The notes: generated by a model from the letters alone, not told the origin. Positions 35,510 to 44,978 are shown, counted from the first letter of the stretch. The stretch is DNA of 64,000 bases from Flavobacterium saccharophilum (GCF_900142735.1 NZ_FRBY01000003.1:434001-498000); one strand, 5' to 3'. Made by a program: numbers and translations.

Positions 35510-36835
35510 TTAAATGTATTGATTGATGATATTTTCGAACAATTCTTGTTTACCGCTTTGTAAATTCAATTCACCATTTTCCTGGGCAATTTTATACAAA
35601 TCAGTCAAACTTAATTTTCCTTCTTCAAAAGCTTTTCCGTTTCCAGAATCGAAAGAACTATAACGTTGTGTTCTTAATTTATCATAAGGAGAAGATGTGA
35701 TAATTTTGTCAGCTGTCAATAAGGCTCTGGCAAAAGTATCAGCTCCACCAATGTGCGCTAAGAATACATCTTCCATATCGGTAGAGTTTCTTCTTATTTT
35801 TGCATCAAAATTAACTCCTCCACCTTGTAGTCCGCCTGCTTTTAAGAAAACCAACATTGCTTCTGTAACTTCCTGAATGTTATTTGGGAATTGATCTGTA
35901 TCCCATCCATTTTGGTAATCACCTCTATTAGCATCTAAACTTCCTAACATTCCAGCTTTGGCAGCCACTTCCATTTCGTGCTGAAAAGTGTGTTGCGCTA
36001 ATGTAGCGTGATTCACCTCTATGTTCATCTTGAAATCTTTCTCTAAGCCGTATTTATGCAAAAATCCAATAGCTGTAGCCGAGTCAAAATCATATTGGTG
36101 TTTCATTGGCTCCATAGGTTTTGGCTCAATGAAGAAATTCCCTTTAAATCCTTGTGCTCTTGCATAATCTCTTGCCTGAGCTAAGAATTGTCCCATGTGG
36201 TCTAATTCTCTTCCCATATCTGTGTTTAGTAAAGTCATATAACCTTCACGACCTCCCCAGAATACATAGTTCTCTCCTCCTAAAGCAATGGTAGCATCCA
36301 ATGCCAGTTTTATTTGACCTCCGGCTCTTGCCAATACATTAAAATCTGGATTAGTAGCAGCACCGTTCATATATCTTGGATTAGAAAAACAGTTTGCAGT
36401 TCCCCAAAGTAATTTCACTCCGGAAGCAGCTTGTTTCTCTTTCAAATATGCTGTAATGGTAGCCAATCTGCTTTCTGATTCTGCGAAAGTAGCTCCTTCA
36501 TTAACCAAGTCATAATCGTGAAAACAGTAGTAGTCAAATCCCATTTTGGTAATGAATTCAAATGCTGCATCTGCTTTTTCTTTTGCGGCAGCGATAGCAT
36601 CTGTAGGCTGATCCCAAGGAAAATGTTGCGTTCCTGGTCCGAATGGATCTGAACCCTGACCACAGAAAGTATGCCAGTAAGCGATCGCAAATTTAAAGTG
36701 CTCACGCATTGTTTTTCCAGCCACAACCTGATCTGGATTATAATATTTAAATGCCAATGGATTATCAGACTCTTTGCCTTCAAATTTAATCTGGCCTATA
36801 CCTTTGTAGTATTCTTTATTGCCTAAAACTATCAT
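35510..36835 (-). CDS. xylA: Xylose isomerase
   Basis: A 441-residue protein of the long (group II) xylose isomerase type. The catalytic and metal regions are clear: [57 protein letters not shown] and [17 protein letters not shown]. It converts xylose to xylulose in the cytoplasm. It lies six bases after xylB in the operon xylR-xylB-xylA, with the transaldolase downstream. Confidence 0.97.
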   Translation of the reverse strand: MIVLGNKEYYKGIGQIKFEGKESDNPLAFKYYNPDQVVAGKTMREHFKFAIAYWHTFCGQGSDPFGPGTQHFPWDQPTDAIAAAKEKADAAFEFITKMGFDYYCFHDYDLVNEGATFAESESRLATITAYLKEKQAASGVKLLWGTANCFSNPRYMNGAATNPDFNVLARAGGQIKLALDATIALGGENYVFWGGREGYMTLLNTDMGRELDHMGQFLAQARDYARAQGFKGNFFIEPKPMEPMKHQYDFDSATAIGFLHKYGLEKDFKMNIEVNHATLAQHTFQHEMEVAAKAGMLGSLDANRGDYQNGWDTDQFPNNIQEVTEAMLVFLKAGGLQGGGVNFDAKIRRNSTDMEDVFLAHIGGADTFARALLTADKIITSSPYDKLRTQRYSSFDSGNGKAFEEGKLSLTDLYKIAQENGELNLQSGKQELFENIINQYI

Positions 36836-36841
36836 ATCTTT

Positions 36842-38329
36842 TTATTTTTTGTATGTTAATATTAATTCTAATTCCTGTTTCCATTTTTGGTAAGCCTGAA
36901 CGTATGGCTCTTTGTTTTGCAACGGTAAAAAAGTCATTACGTGGTCGTTTGTGGTAATACTTGAACCAAACTTTTCAAAATCACCATCGATCAAACCAAC
37001 TGCTCTCGCTGCACCTACTGCTCCGGTTGTATTGTAAATTTCGATTTCATGCCCAATAAGTGTTGCCACTGTATTAGAGAAAATTTCGGAGCGGAATAAA
37101 TTATCATTTCCGGCTCTGATTACTCCAATCGTCGCATTGTCATCTTTTAAACATTCCATTCCATAGACAAATGAAAAAGCGATTCCTTCTAAAGAAGCTC
37201 TAAACAAATGCGAACTGCTGTGAATATTCAAATTCAGGTTTAAAAAGTGTGTTCCGATGTTTTTATTGTTGAACATACGTTCCGCTCCATTTCCAAACGG
37301 AATAACGACAACTCCATCAGATCCGATATCAATTTTTGATGCTTTGCGGTTCATCGATTCATAGGTTTCATCACCCATATTATTGCGCAACCATCTGTAC
37401 TGAATTCCGGCTCCGTTAATATTCAGTAATTTCCCAATTCTTGGTTTAGACACTTCATAATTAACGTGAACGAAGTTGTTTACTCTTGTGCTTTTATTTC
37501 CGGCTGACATTTCGCTAACGGCATAAAATACGCCAGACGTACCGCCAGTCGCTGCAACTTCACCCGGATTTAATACATTTAAAGCCAATGCATTATTAGG
37601 TTGGTCACCCGCTCTGTAGACTACTGGAATTCCTGTTGGAAGTCCTGCTTCTTTGGCTCCTTTCTCATTCAACACCCCTTGATTCGTGAAATTCTCCACA
37701 ATTGTAGGTGTTAATGACTGGTCGATTCCGTAGTAATCTAACAACCAATCGGCCACTTTGTTCTCTTTATAATCCCAAAGCATTCCTTCAGAAAGTCCGT
37801 TTTTAGTGGTCGTAACATCGCCTGTTAGTTTGTAAGCGATATAATCACCCGGCAACATATATTTATAAACTTTACTGTATATTTCTGGTTCGTTTTCTTT
37901 AACCCATTTTAATTTTGAAGCGGTGAAATTCCCAGGAGAATTCAATAAATGGCTGAAACATTTTTCTGCTCCAATTTCTTCAAAAGCTTTATCACCTATC
38001 GCTACAGCTCTACTGTCGCACCAAATTATCGCATTGCGCAATGGGGTGCATGCTTCATCCACAATAACTAATCCGTGCATTTGATACGATATACCCACAC
38101 CCTGAATTTTAGAGGCATCAATATTTGCTTCGCGAATCGCTCTCTTTGTCGCAACACAAATGTGCTGCCACCAGATTTCCGGATCCTGCTCTGCCCAATC
38201 AGCATGCAATGAAACGATCTCCATTTCGTTTTGCGGTTCGTGCAAAACGACTATTTTTTTGCCTGTTGCTGCTTCCACCAAGGCAACCTTGACCGAAGAA
38301 CTTCCAATATCATATCCTATATAATACAT
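36842..38329 (-). CDS. xylB: Xylulokinase
   Basis: A 495-residue FGGY-family kinase. The N-terminal nucleotide-binding fold starts YYIGYDIGSSSVKVALV, with HADWAEQDPEIWW, ISYQMHGLVIVD, GDQPNNALALNVLNPGEV and the ATP loop ATGGTSGVFYAVSE. It phosphorylates xylulose to xylulose-5-phosphate. The start is three bases after the xylR stop and xylA follows after six bases, so the three genes share a transcript. Confidence 0.95.
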   Translation of the reverse strand: MYYIGYDIGSSSVKVALVEAATGKKIVVLHEPQNEMEIVSLHADWAEQDPEIWWQHICVATKRAIREANIDASKIQGVGISYQMHGLVIVDEACTPLRNAIIWCDSRAVAIGDKAFEEIGAEKCFSHLLNSPGNFTASKLKWVKENEPEIYSKVYKYMLPGDYIAYKLTGDVTTTKNGLSEGMLWDYKENKVADWLLDYYGIDQSLTPTIVENFTNQGVLNEKGAKEAGLPTGIPVVYRAGDQPNNALALNVLNPGEVAATGGTSGVFYAVSEMSAGNKSTRVNNFVHVNYEVSKPRIGKLLNINGAGIQYRWLRNNMGDETYESMNRKASKIDIGSDGVVVIPFGNGAERMFNNKNIGTHFLNLNLNIHSSSHLFRASLEGIAFSFVYGMECLKDDNATIGVIRAGNDNLFRSEIFSNTVATLIGHEIEIYNTTGAVGAARAVGLIDGDFEKFGSSITTNDHVMTFLPLQNKEPYVQAYQKWKQELELILTYKK

Positions 38330-38332
38330 ACT

Positions 38333-39343
38333 TTATAATGATTCTCTTATTGTTAAACTTGTTGCTATATATTCCTGCACCGTTTCATCTGTTGTGATAA
38401 ATGCTGCTGCTTTTGTTCCCATTTCCTTAAAATCTGTCGACACTACTGAGATTCCTTTATAAATAAATTTCTTCATTGGTGTTTCATTGTACGATAAAAA
38501 ACCAACATCCGTTCCCGGCTCTAAATCCTTCTCCTTGCACTGTTCCAAAAAGTCTCCTAAAACCCTGTCACTAACACTGATATAAGCGATTCCTTTTTCG
38601 ATATTGAACTTTTTTGAATCTGTGATAATCTCATATTTAAAATGAAAATCGGCACAAAATTTCTTAAAGGATTCCAATGTTTCTTTTGGATGATTCGTAT
38701 AATCCGGATAAATAAATTGTATGTTTTTATACTTTTTAAACAAATCAACGGCTTCTTTAAGCGAATTATAAAATGCTTTTCCGAAATCCTGAAAAACATA
38801 ATTATTCTCCTTCTTCACATGAATATTCCAATCAATCAAAAGCAATTTATCATTCGAAATTGCCGATAATGTTGGCGACACTTCTTTGTGGTCAAAATTC
38901 ATCACCACATATTTGTAATACTTGCCAACGCTATTATTAATGATCGTTTTAAAAACATCAATATTATAATGATGAAATTGTACATCAGTAATAACATTGT
39001 CCGGTAAATTATTCACAAACGAGTGATACAAAACTTCTTTATACGCCTTGAAAGTATCTAATACCAAAAGCACTTTTCTGGTTTCACCCGATACATAATA
39101 ACCTTTATTCGGAACAGAATCAATTACATTCTGATCCTTCAAAATAGTATACGCTTTAAAAACAGTATCTCTCGACAACTGATTTTCTTTGCAAATCGCA
39201 TTTACCGACGGAAGCAAATCTCCTTTTTGCAGAATATTCTCTGCAATAGCATTATTTATTCCATTGACCAACTGCTGGTATTTCGGAATATCACTGTCGT
39301 GATTGATTACAAATACAAATTTTTCCTGCTCTTCGTTTAACAT
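38333..39343 (-). CDS. xylR: GntR-type xylose-locus regulator
   Basis: A 336-residue regulator with an N-terminal GntR winged helix (about 10-80; IPKYQQLVNGINNAI, SVNAICKENQLSRDTVFKAY) and a C-terminal sugar-binding-like domain ending SYNETPMKKFIYKGISVVSTDF. It opens the operon xylR-xylB-xylA and is paralogous to the regulator at 1366-2409, with about the same length and motifs. Control of the xylose genes is inferred from position. A dyad (CATAC...GTATG, 39341-39367) overlaps its start codon and may be an autoregulatory site. Confidence 0.85.
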   Translation of the reverse strand: MLNEEQEKFVFVINHDSDIPKYQQLVNGINNAIAENILQKGDLLPSVNAICKENQLSRDTVFKAYTILKDQNVIDSVPNKGYYVSGETRKVLLVLDTFKAYKEVLYHSFVNNLPDNVITDVQFHHYNIDVFKTIINNSVGKYYKYVVMNFDHKEVSPTLSAISNDKLLLIDWNIHVKKENNYVFQDFGKAFYNSLKEAVDLFKKYKNIQFIYPDYTNHPKETLESFKKFCADFHFKYEIITDSKKFNIEKGIAYISVSDRVLGDFLEQCKEKDLEPGTDVGFLSYNETPMKKFIYKGISVVSTDFKEMGTKAAAFITTDETVQEYIATSLTIRESL

Positions 39344-39367
39344 ACTGTTCCGTTCTGTTCTGGTATG
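39341..39367. promoter_or_regulatory. Interrupted dyad overlapping the xylR start codon
   Basis: CATAC and GTATG flank TGTTCCGTTCTGTTCTG, which itself repeats TGTTC. Part of it (TGTTCTGGTATGCTAAA) resembles the operator-like 19-mer at 4393-4411 that serves the paralogous regulator. Confidence 0.4.
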
Positions 39368-39567
39368 CTAAATTAGATAAATGTTTGTAATAAAAAAATA
39401 CTTTTTACAATAAAAATGTTAACTTTTAAAATAATTAGGGCGTGTCCCTCCGGGCCGGGCTATCCGTTTCAAGTCCTCGCTCTTCCTCCGTCAGGCTCCG
39501 GGCTTTCCACTGCTATCCCTCACGCAAATCGTTTTCAAAAGAGGTGACAGGATACTAATTTTCAAAA

Positions 39568-39718
39568 GCTCCAGCGGAGCGTAATATTTATAGCAAAAAG
39601 TCCCTCATCTTTATAAGAGCTCCAGCGGAGCGATATCATAGTCTATGATGTCACCCCGATGGGGTTCGCTATTTATATTAATCTTATCAATTCTATAAAC
39701 ATGGCGTCCCGATGGGAC
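39568..39718. repeat. Cluster of REP-like short palindromes
   Basis: GCTCCAGCGGAGC occurs at 39568-39580 and 39619-39631, ACCCCGATGGGGT at 39653-39665 and GTCCCGATGGGAC at 39706-39718; each is a 5-base stem with a 3-base loop. A further ATCATAG-T-CTATGAT palindrome lies at 39635-39649. They are far richer in GC than the surroundings. No RAYT-type transposase is present in the window. Confidence 0.65.
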
Positions 39719-39741
39719 TTATTTATTAAATCTTTATCAAA

Positions 39742-39751
39742 CAACCGGTTG
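39742..39751. promoter_or_regulatory. LacI-type operator (CAACCGGTTG)
   Basis: A perfect 10-base palindrome of the LacI class, related to the CAATCGGTTG sites before the GPH symporter, GH67 and GH3 genes. It lies after the GH43 stop and about 400 bases before xylR. Confidence 0.5.
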
Positions 39752-39777
39752 TGATTTTCTTCAAATTTTTTTAATGC

Positions 39778-40806
39778 CTATTCCTCTTTTTTATCATACG
39801 GATTAATCGTAACAATCGAACCGTCAGCATTATATTCAATTTTTGTTACTTTGATAGATCTTAAATGCGTTACTCCTTTTGATAAACTTGAATCGTGATA
39901 AAACAAATACCATTCGTTTTCAATCTCACAAATAGAATGATGCGAAGTCCAGCCAATTACCGGATTCAGAATTCTTCCTTTATAAGTAAAAGGCCCATAC
40001 GGATTATCTCCTATTGCATAACAGATGAAATGCGTATCTCCTGTTGAATACGAGAAGTAATATTTGCCATCATATTTGTGAACCCATGAAGCTTCAAAAA
40101 AACGACGATCATTATCACCCGCTAATAAAACAGCTCCATTTTCATCCAAAATTTTAATTTCTTTTGGCTCTTCTGCAAATTCCTTCATGTCATCCGACAA
40201 TAAAGCTACAATTGGTCCTAATGCAGGTTCATTTGAAGAAGGTTCTTCATTCGATTCATCGTATTTATTGTTTCGGTACTTTTGAAGCTGACCACCCCAA
40301 ATACCACCAAAATACATATAATATTTTCCGTCTTTGTCTTCAAAAACTGCAGGATCAATAGTATAACTTCCTTTGATTGCTTCTGGTTCCGGTATAAAAG
40401 GACCAGTTGGCGAATCACTTATCGCTACTCCAATCTGGAAAATTCCGTTGGCACGTTTGGCCGGGAAATACAAATAATATTTTCCGTTTTTACATGCGGC
40501 ATCGGGAGCCCACATTTGTCGCTCTGCCCATGAAACATCATTTACATGTAAAGCCAGACCGTTGTCCACGGCTTCCGCATTTACGTTTTCCATCGAAATG
40601 ACGTGATAATCTTCCATTCCAAAATGATCTCCATTGTCATTAAAAGGAATTCCGGCATCAATATCATGAGAGGGATAAATGTATATTTTTCCATTAAATA
40701 CATGCGCAGATGGATCTGCGGTATACATATGATTTACTAACGGATTTGATATCGCGCGTTTGTCTAACGCTGCAAAATCAATATCTTCAATGCTATCTTC
40801 AGGCAT
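39778..40806 (-). CDS. GH43 family beta-xylosidase/arabinofuranosidase-like enzyme
   Basis: A 342-residue five-bladed propeller glycosidase without a signal peptide, so cytoplasmic. The general-base Asp lies in YTADPSAHVFNGKIYIYPS, the middle Asp in YTIDPAVFEDKDGKYYMYF, and the acid Glu in FFEASWVHKYDGKYYFSYS. GH43 enzymes cleave xylo- or arabino-oligosaccharides. It is the second gene after the GPH-family symporter (36 bases), suggesting that imported xylo-oligosaccharides are hydrolysed inside the cell before XylA. Exact specificity cannot be told. Confidence 0.9.
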   Translation of the reverse strand: MPEDSIEDIDFAALDKRAISNPLVNHMYTADPSAHVFNGKIYIYPSHDIDAGIPFNDNGDHFGMEDYHVISMENVNAEAVDNGLALHVNDVSWAERQMWAPDAACKNGKYYLYFPAKRANGIFQIGVAISDSPTGPFIPEPEAIKGSYTIDPAVFEDKDGKYYMYFGGIWGGQLQKYRNNKYDESNEEPSSNEPALGPIVALLSDDMKEFAEEPKEIKILDENGAVLLAGDNDRRFFEASWVHKYDGKYYFSYSTGDTHFICYAIGDNPYGPFTYKGRILNPVIGWTSHHSICEIENEWYLFYHDSSLSKGVTHLRSIKVTKIEYNADGSIVTINPYDKKEE

Positions 40807-40842
40807 ATTGCTCTCTATTTTTTTAATTTTTATTTAAATAAT

Positions 40843-42276
40843 CTAAACTCTTCTTTCTTTCAAATCAGCTTCAATCTGCACTTCCATTTTCTTATTGATT
40901 TTATAAAAAAACAGTAATCCAACACCAATTAGAAATGGTATCGCAGGAAAAATACTTACCAATAATTTGATTCCATTAATTGCGACGTCTGTTTGTACTA
41001 ACGAATTTGGAACGTAATTAAAATATCCTAATAATGAAGTTGTTAAAGCGCCTCCAATACTCAACCCGGCTTTTAAACCCACCATCATAGCCGAAAATAT
41101 GATTGCGGTAGCACGACGGTTATTTAGCCATTCTGAATAATCAGCCACATCGGCAATCATCGCCCAAAGAATTGGAATGGTGATTCCGTAGAAAAACCCA
41201 TGCAAAATTTGGGAGAAAAATATCAGACCGATGAATTTGGATGAAAACACATAAAAGGCTAAAATGAATAAAGTCGACACGAATAAAAAGGATGCAAAAA
41301 CATTTCTTTTACCATGTTTATCCGCCAATCTTTTTGACAAAGTGATTCCGACAATCATGAAAATAATACCACCAGCATTAAATAATCCAAAACCAGCCGC
41401 AATAGGGTCATCACCAAACTGATTCAGTCCAATCCCGGCTAGACCATCTAATATTGGCTGAATAAAAATCGCCAGTTGTTGTTTGTCTACATAATTTTCA
41501 AAATAATACACATAAGCGCTGCCTTTCATTGCCAAAGTAATAAATACCAAAGTCGTCAAGGCCAGCATGATTAACCAAGGTTTATTTTTTACCAAATCAC
41601 TTAAATCTTCTTTAATACTTGATTTTTGCTCTGGTTTTGGAACGATACGTTCTTTTGTTGTAAAAAATGTAATCAATAACATTATGGTACCAAATATGGC
41701 CAACGCTGTCATTACTTTTTCAATACCAATTGCTTTATCACCATTTCCGACACTTTTGATGATCCCAAGCATAAAAACCTGAACAAAAAACTGTGCAAAC
41801 ATTACGGCCACAAAACGATAAGATGATAAACTATTGCGTTCGCCCATATCACCAGTAATTACACCGCTTAAAGCAGAATACGGCAAATTGTTACTGGCAT
41901 AAAACAGTAACAAAAAGGTATAAGTCACAACCGCATAAATTACTTTACCGTGATAGGCAAAATTAGGTGTTGTAAAAGCTAACAAAGAAATAACTCCCAA
42001 AGGTACTGCGGTCCATAAAATCCAGGGTCTGAATTTTCCCCATTTGGTACTGGTCCTGTCTGCCAAAACCCCAATAATTGGATTAAAAACAAAAGCTGCT
42101 ATCAAACCGACAACCAACATAATTATAGAAGAATCCTGAGGCGATAATCCGTAAATATCAGTGTAAAAATAAGCGAGGTAAGTAATCAGTGTCTGAAAGA
42201 CTAAATTTGCCGCAAGGTCGCCTAAGCTGTATCCAATTTTTTCTTTTATGGATAGTTTTTGAGAATTAAAATTCAT
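40843..42276 (-). CDS. GPH-family sugar:cation symporter (xyloside transporter type)
   Basis: A 477-residue major-facilitator protein with about 12 hydrophobic segments. The start KEKIGYSLGDLAANLVFQ and PIIGVLADRTSTKWGKFRPWIL are typical of the glycoside-pentoside-hexuronide family (XynP/MelB/XylP). It imports oligosaccharides or glycosides with H+ or Na+. It is followed by the cytoplasmic GH43 and preceded by two LacI-type palindromes (42378-42387 and 42455-42464) around a TAnnTTTG box, so it is probably part of the LacI regulon. Xylo-oligosaccharide is the likely substrate. Confidence 0.9.
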   Translation of the reverse strand: MNFNSQKLSIKEKIGYSLGDLAANLVFQTLITYLAYFYTDIYGLSPQDSSIIMLVVGLIAAFVFNPIIGVLADRTSTKWGKFRPWILWTAVPLGVISLLAFTTPNFAYHGKVIYAVVTYTFLLLFYASNNLPYSALSGVITGDMGERNSLSSYRFVAVMFAQFFVQVFMLGIIKSVGNGDKAIGIEKVMTALAIFGTIMLLITFFTTKERIVPKPEQKSSIKEDLSDLVKNKPWLIMLALTTLVFITLAMKGSAYVYYFENYVDKQQLAIFIQPILDGLAGIGLNQFGDDPIAAGFGLFNAGGIIFMIVGITLSKRLADKHGKRNVFASFLFVSTLFILAFYVFSSKFIGLIFFSQILHGFFYGITIPILWAMIADVADYSEWLNNRRATAIIFSAMMVGLKAGLSIGGALTTSLLGYFNYVPNSLVQTDVAINGIKLLVSIFPAIPFLIGVGLLFFYKINKKMEVQIEADLKERRV

Positions 42277-42377
42277 TATTTGTTTGTGGTTATTTTGGTT
42301 AATTTTATAATCAAAGTTGATTTAAATTTGATTATTTAGTTAGCTAGTATACTGTTTTCAAAAGGCTTTTATTTAAG

Positions 42378-42387
42378 CAATCGGTTG
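42378..42387. promoter_or_regulatory. LacI-type operator before the GPH symporter
   Basis: CAATCGGTTG, followed by TGTAAAA. It lies about 30 bases downstream of a TAAATTTG box (minus, 42417-42424), a position suited to repression. Confidence 0.65.
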
Positions 42388-42416
42388 TGTAAAATTAGCA
42401 AAAAAAACATATCATG

Positions 42417-42424
42417 CAAATTTA
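42417..42424 (-). promoter_or_regulatory. -7 box of the GPH symporter promoter
   Basis: Minus strand TAAATTTG, exact TAnnTTTG; transcript start expected near 42410, between the two LacI-type palindromes. Confidence 0.5.
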
Positions 42425-42454
42425 CTTTGCTTTATTGCGTATTTTTTTGAAAAA

Positions 42455-42464
42455 CAACCTGTTG
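42455..42464. promoter_or_regulatory. Second LacI-type site upstream of the GPH symporter
   Basis: CAACCTGTTG, one mismatch from a perfect CAACCGGTTG palindrome, centred 77 bases from the first site. It is also close to the GH10 stop codon. Confidence 0.45.
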
Positions 42465-42466
42465 CA

Positions 42467-43603
42467 CTAATCTTTAAACCCTTTGTCGATCCCAGTATTC
42501 TTCTGATTCTTTAGTTGCATTATGCTCTCATAGGCTTTCTTTGGTTGCAATTGCGTATCAAATAATAAAGGATAATTTGTACGGCCTTTTATGGGCCAGT
42601 CATTTAGCCAGGATTGTCCATCATAAACACCCCATAAAGTTACCCTGCTGATTTTGTCTTTGTGTTTCAAAAATAACTTAAAAATAGCTGCATAACGCTG
42701 TGCTAACTTGTCCTGCACTTCAGCTGGAAGTTTTTCCGGATACGGATTCATTTTGGCACTACCTTCAAAATTCTGATTGACATCAGCCCCTTTTAAATCC
42801 CATGGATTTGGCAAAACAGTGATATCTAATTCTGTAAAAGCAACTTTTAAACCTATTGCAGAATAAGCCAAAATACTTTCTTCAATTTCTTGTAATGAAG
42901 GACTTTCCAAACGCCAATGCGCCTGAATACCAACTCCGTCAACCTTACCTCCTCCTGCTCTAACTTTTTTAATTAAATTGATGGTACCTTCTCTTTTCGC
43001 AGGTTCTTCATTGTTATAATCATTGTAATACAAATCTACTTTAGGATCTGCAGCGGCGGCTAATTTAAAAGCATCAGTAAGATATTGCTCGCCAAGTGTA
43101 TTTAAAAAAACGGATTTTCGTAAGGTTCCATCTTCGTTTAAAGCTTCATTCACAACATCCCACGAACCTATTCTTCCTTTGTATTTTGAAACGATTGTCG
43201 TAATATGATCTTTCATGAAAGCTTTCATTTCTGTGCTGTCCTTGATTTTTTCCATCCACGGAGCTAACTGACTGTGCCAAATTAAAGTATGGCCGTGAAT
43301 AAACATTTTATTCTTCTCGCCATAGGCTATAAATTTATCAGACATTGCAAAATCATATTTGTCTTTTTGAGGATGTACAAACATCGATTTCATTATATTT
43401 TCTGCCGTGATCGCATTAAATTCTTTACGAATCAGTGCGTCTTGTTTGGCATCTTTAATTTCAATTTGATTCGCACTTAAAGCAGTACCGATGTAAAAAT
43501 CTTTCTTATACGCCTCTTTCAGGGAGCTGGCTTTTTTTTGCGCCGTACAATTTACAAACAGCAATGTGGTTATTGCCAGTAAACAAGGTTTAATTAATTT
43601 CAT
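42467..43603 (-). CDS. GH10 endo-1,4-beta-xylanase, lipoprotein
   Basis: A 378-residue enzyme with a lipoprotein signal peptide (lipobox FVNC, Cys19). The GH10 barrel has HGHTLIWHSQLAPW, the acid/base Glu153 in WDVVNEALNEDG and the nucleophile Glu258 in VAFTELDITVLP. It cuts the xylan backbone into oligosaccharides. The lipid anchor puts it on the periplasmic or surface face of the outer membrane. It lies between uxuA and the GPH symporter, all on the minus strand. No carbohydrate-binding module is present. Confidence 0.95.
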   Translation of the reverse strand: MKLIKPCLLAITTLLFVNCTAQKKASSLKEAYKKDFYIGTALSANQIEIKDAKQDALIRKEFNAITAENIMKSMFVHPQKDKYDFAMSDKFIAYGEKNKMFIHGHTLIWHSQLAPWMEKIKDSTEMKAFMKDHITTIVSKYKGRIGSWDVVNEALNEDGTLRKSVFLNTLGEQYLTDAFKLAAAADPKVDLYYNDYNNEEPAKREGTINLIKKVRAGGGKVDGVGIQAHWRLESPSLQEIEESILAYSAIGLKVAFTELDITVLPNPWDLKGADVNQNFEGSAKMNPYPEKLPAEVQDKLAQRYAAIFKLFLKHKDKISRVTLWGVYDGQSWLNDWPIKGRTNYPLLFDTQLQPKKAYESIMQLKNQKNTGIDKGFKD

Positions 43604-43636
43604 TTTTTTTATTTTTTGGTTGATAGTTAATTTCTA

Positions 43637-43695
43637 AGCACTGAGAGACATAGATTTTCTTTGTCTGCAAAGGTGTTTCACTTGATAAAAAAACA
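43637..43695. repeat. Degenerate copy of the 80-bp intergenic repeat
   Basis: GAGACATAGATTTTCTTTG and GTTTCACTTGATAAAAAAAC match the arrangement in the copy at 44979-45058. It lies directly upstream of the GH10 gene. Confidence 0.45.
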
Positions 43696-43711
43696 TAATT
43701 CCTTTCCTTAA

Positions 43712-43741
43712 GACCTGACAGATTTTAAAAATCTTTTAGGT
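43712..43741 (-). terminator. Hairpin after uxuA
   Basis: GACCT...AGATTTT and AAAATCT...AGGTC form an imperfect dyad 16 bases beyond the uxuA stop on the minus strand. Confidence 0.55.
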
Positions 43742-43756
43742 CAAAATCCCATACAC

Positions 43757-44929
43757 TCAGTTTTTCAATTTATAAGCAATTCCCATTTCTAATCCTCTTA
43801 ATTCGGCAAGACCTTTTAATCTTCCCACTAGAGAATAGCCTGGATACGCTTCTGTTTTTTCATCCACATCATGTAAAAAGCCATGATCCGGACGCATGGG
43901 CAAACTCACTTTTGTTTTATTCATCAATAAAAGCAGTTTTTCAATAATGACTTCCATTTTGGTATCTCCTTCTAAATGGGCAGATTCCCTAAAAATGTTT
44001 TCGCTTTCGCGGAAGGTATTTCGCAAGTGTAAAAAGTGGATTCGATCTCCGCAATCATCAATAATTTTCTCCAGATTATTTTTTGGATCTGCTCCCAATG
44101 AACCTGTGCAATAACAAAGTCCGTTTGCATTTAAAGGCACAGCTTCCAAAATCGTTTTGATATCTTTTTCTGTGGAAACAATTCGGGGTAAACCTAAAAC
44201 CGAAAACGGCGGATCATCCGGATGAATCGCTAATTTAGAACCTAATTCTTCAGCAACCGGAGCTACTTCCGATAAAAAATAAATCAGGTTTTCTCTTAGT
44301 TTAGTATTATCAATTTCAGCGTAATTATCTAATAACGAAAGAATCTGCTCAGCTGTAAAATTGATTTTACTGCCAGGCAATCCTAATAAAACATTTTTAA
44401 AAAGTAATGCTTTTTCTTCTTCAGAAAGTTTATTTCCGAATTCCAATGCATTTGCTTTTTCTTCCTCCGAATAATCATTTTCAGCATTGGGTCTTTTCAA
44501 TAAAAACACATCAAAATAAGCAAAAGCAAGCTGATTGTATAACAAGGCCTTACTTCCGTCTTCATTAATAAAATTATGATTGGTTCGCACCCAGTCGAGA
44601 ATCGGCATAAAATTATAGGTGATGATTTTAATGCCGCAATCCGCCAGGTTTTTTAAACTGATTTTATAATTTTCGATGTATTGCAAATAAGCTCCGGTTG
44701 CACGTTTTATTTCTTCATGAACCGGTAAACTTTCCACAACAGACCATTCTAATCCGGCCTCCCTGATAATTTGCTGCCTTTCTTTGATGTCTTCGATTGA
44801 CCAAATTTCCCCAACGGGAATTTGATGCAAAGCCGTTACAATTCCGATTGCTCCGGCCTGCTTAATATCTCTTAAAGTAACATTATCCTGAGGGCCAAAC
44901 CAGCGCATGGTTTGTTGCATTTTTATCAT
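43757..44929 (-). CDS. uxuA: Mannonate dehydratase
   Basis: The open frame extends to 45022, but the first 31 residues are lysine-rich and unlike the family. The ATG at 44929 (MIKMQQTMRWFGPQD) or at 44920 (MQQTMRW) gives the expected start, as in E. coli UxuA (MEQTWRWYGP). Segments LAIHPDDPPFSVLGLPRIVS, YCTGSLGADPKNNLEKII, HFLHLRN and MRPDHGFLHD carry the metal-binding and catalytic residues. It converts D-mannonate to 2-keto-3-deoxygluconate. With the SDR oxidoreductase and GH67 upstream it handles the glucuronic acid side chains of xylan. Uronate isomerase, KDG kinase and aldolase are not in the window. Confidence 0.94.
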   Translation of the reverse strand: MIKMQQTMRWFGPQDNVTLRDIKQAGAIGIVTALHQIPVGEIWSIEDIKERQQIIREAGLEWSVVESLPVHEEIKRATGAYLQYIENYKISLKNLADCGIKIITYNFMPILDWVRTNHNFINEDGSKALLYNQLAFAYFDVFLLKRPNAENDYSEEEKANALEFGNKLSEEEKALLFKNVLLGLPGSKINFTAEQILSLLDNYAEIDNTKLRENLIYFLSEVAPVAEELGSKLAIHPDDPPFSVLGLPRIVSTEKDIKTILEAVPLNANGLCYCTGSLGADPKNNLEKIIDDCGDRIHFLHLRNTFRESENIFRESAHLEGDTKMEVIIEKLLLLMNKTKVSLPMRPDHGFLHDVDEKTEAYPGYSLVGRLKGLAELRGLEMGIAYKLKN

Positions 44930-44978
44930 AATACTAACTTTATTTTTTAACACTTTAATTTTAAACACTTTAAATTTT

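Larger units (their letters stand above)
39344..39777. other. Intergenic region with GC-rich stretch, palindrome cluster and LacI-type operator
   Basis: From 39437 to about 39530 the sequence is unusually GC-rich for this genome (CCTCCGGGCCGGGC, CAGGCTCCGGGC). Four GC-rich palindromes and one AT-rich one follow at 39568-39718, then a perfect CAACCGGTTG at 39742-39751. No coding sequence is seen. Confidence 0.6.

Noticed and set aside
39568..39718. Possible CRISPR array
   Set aside because: The repeats are 13-base palindromes of two kinds with uneven spacing and no cas genes are present.
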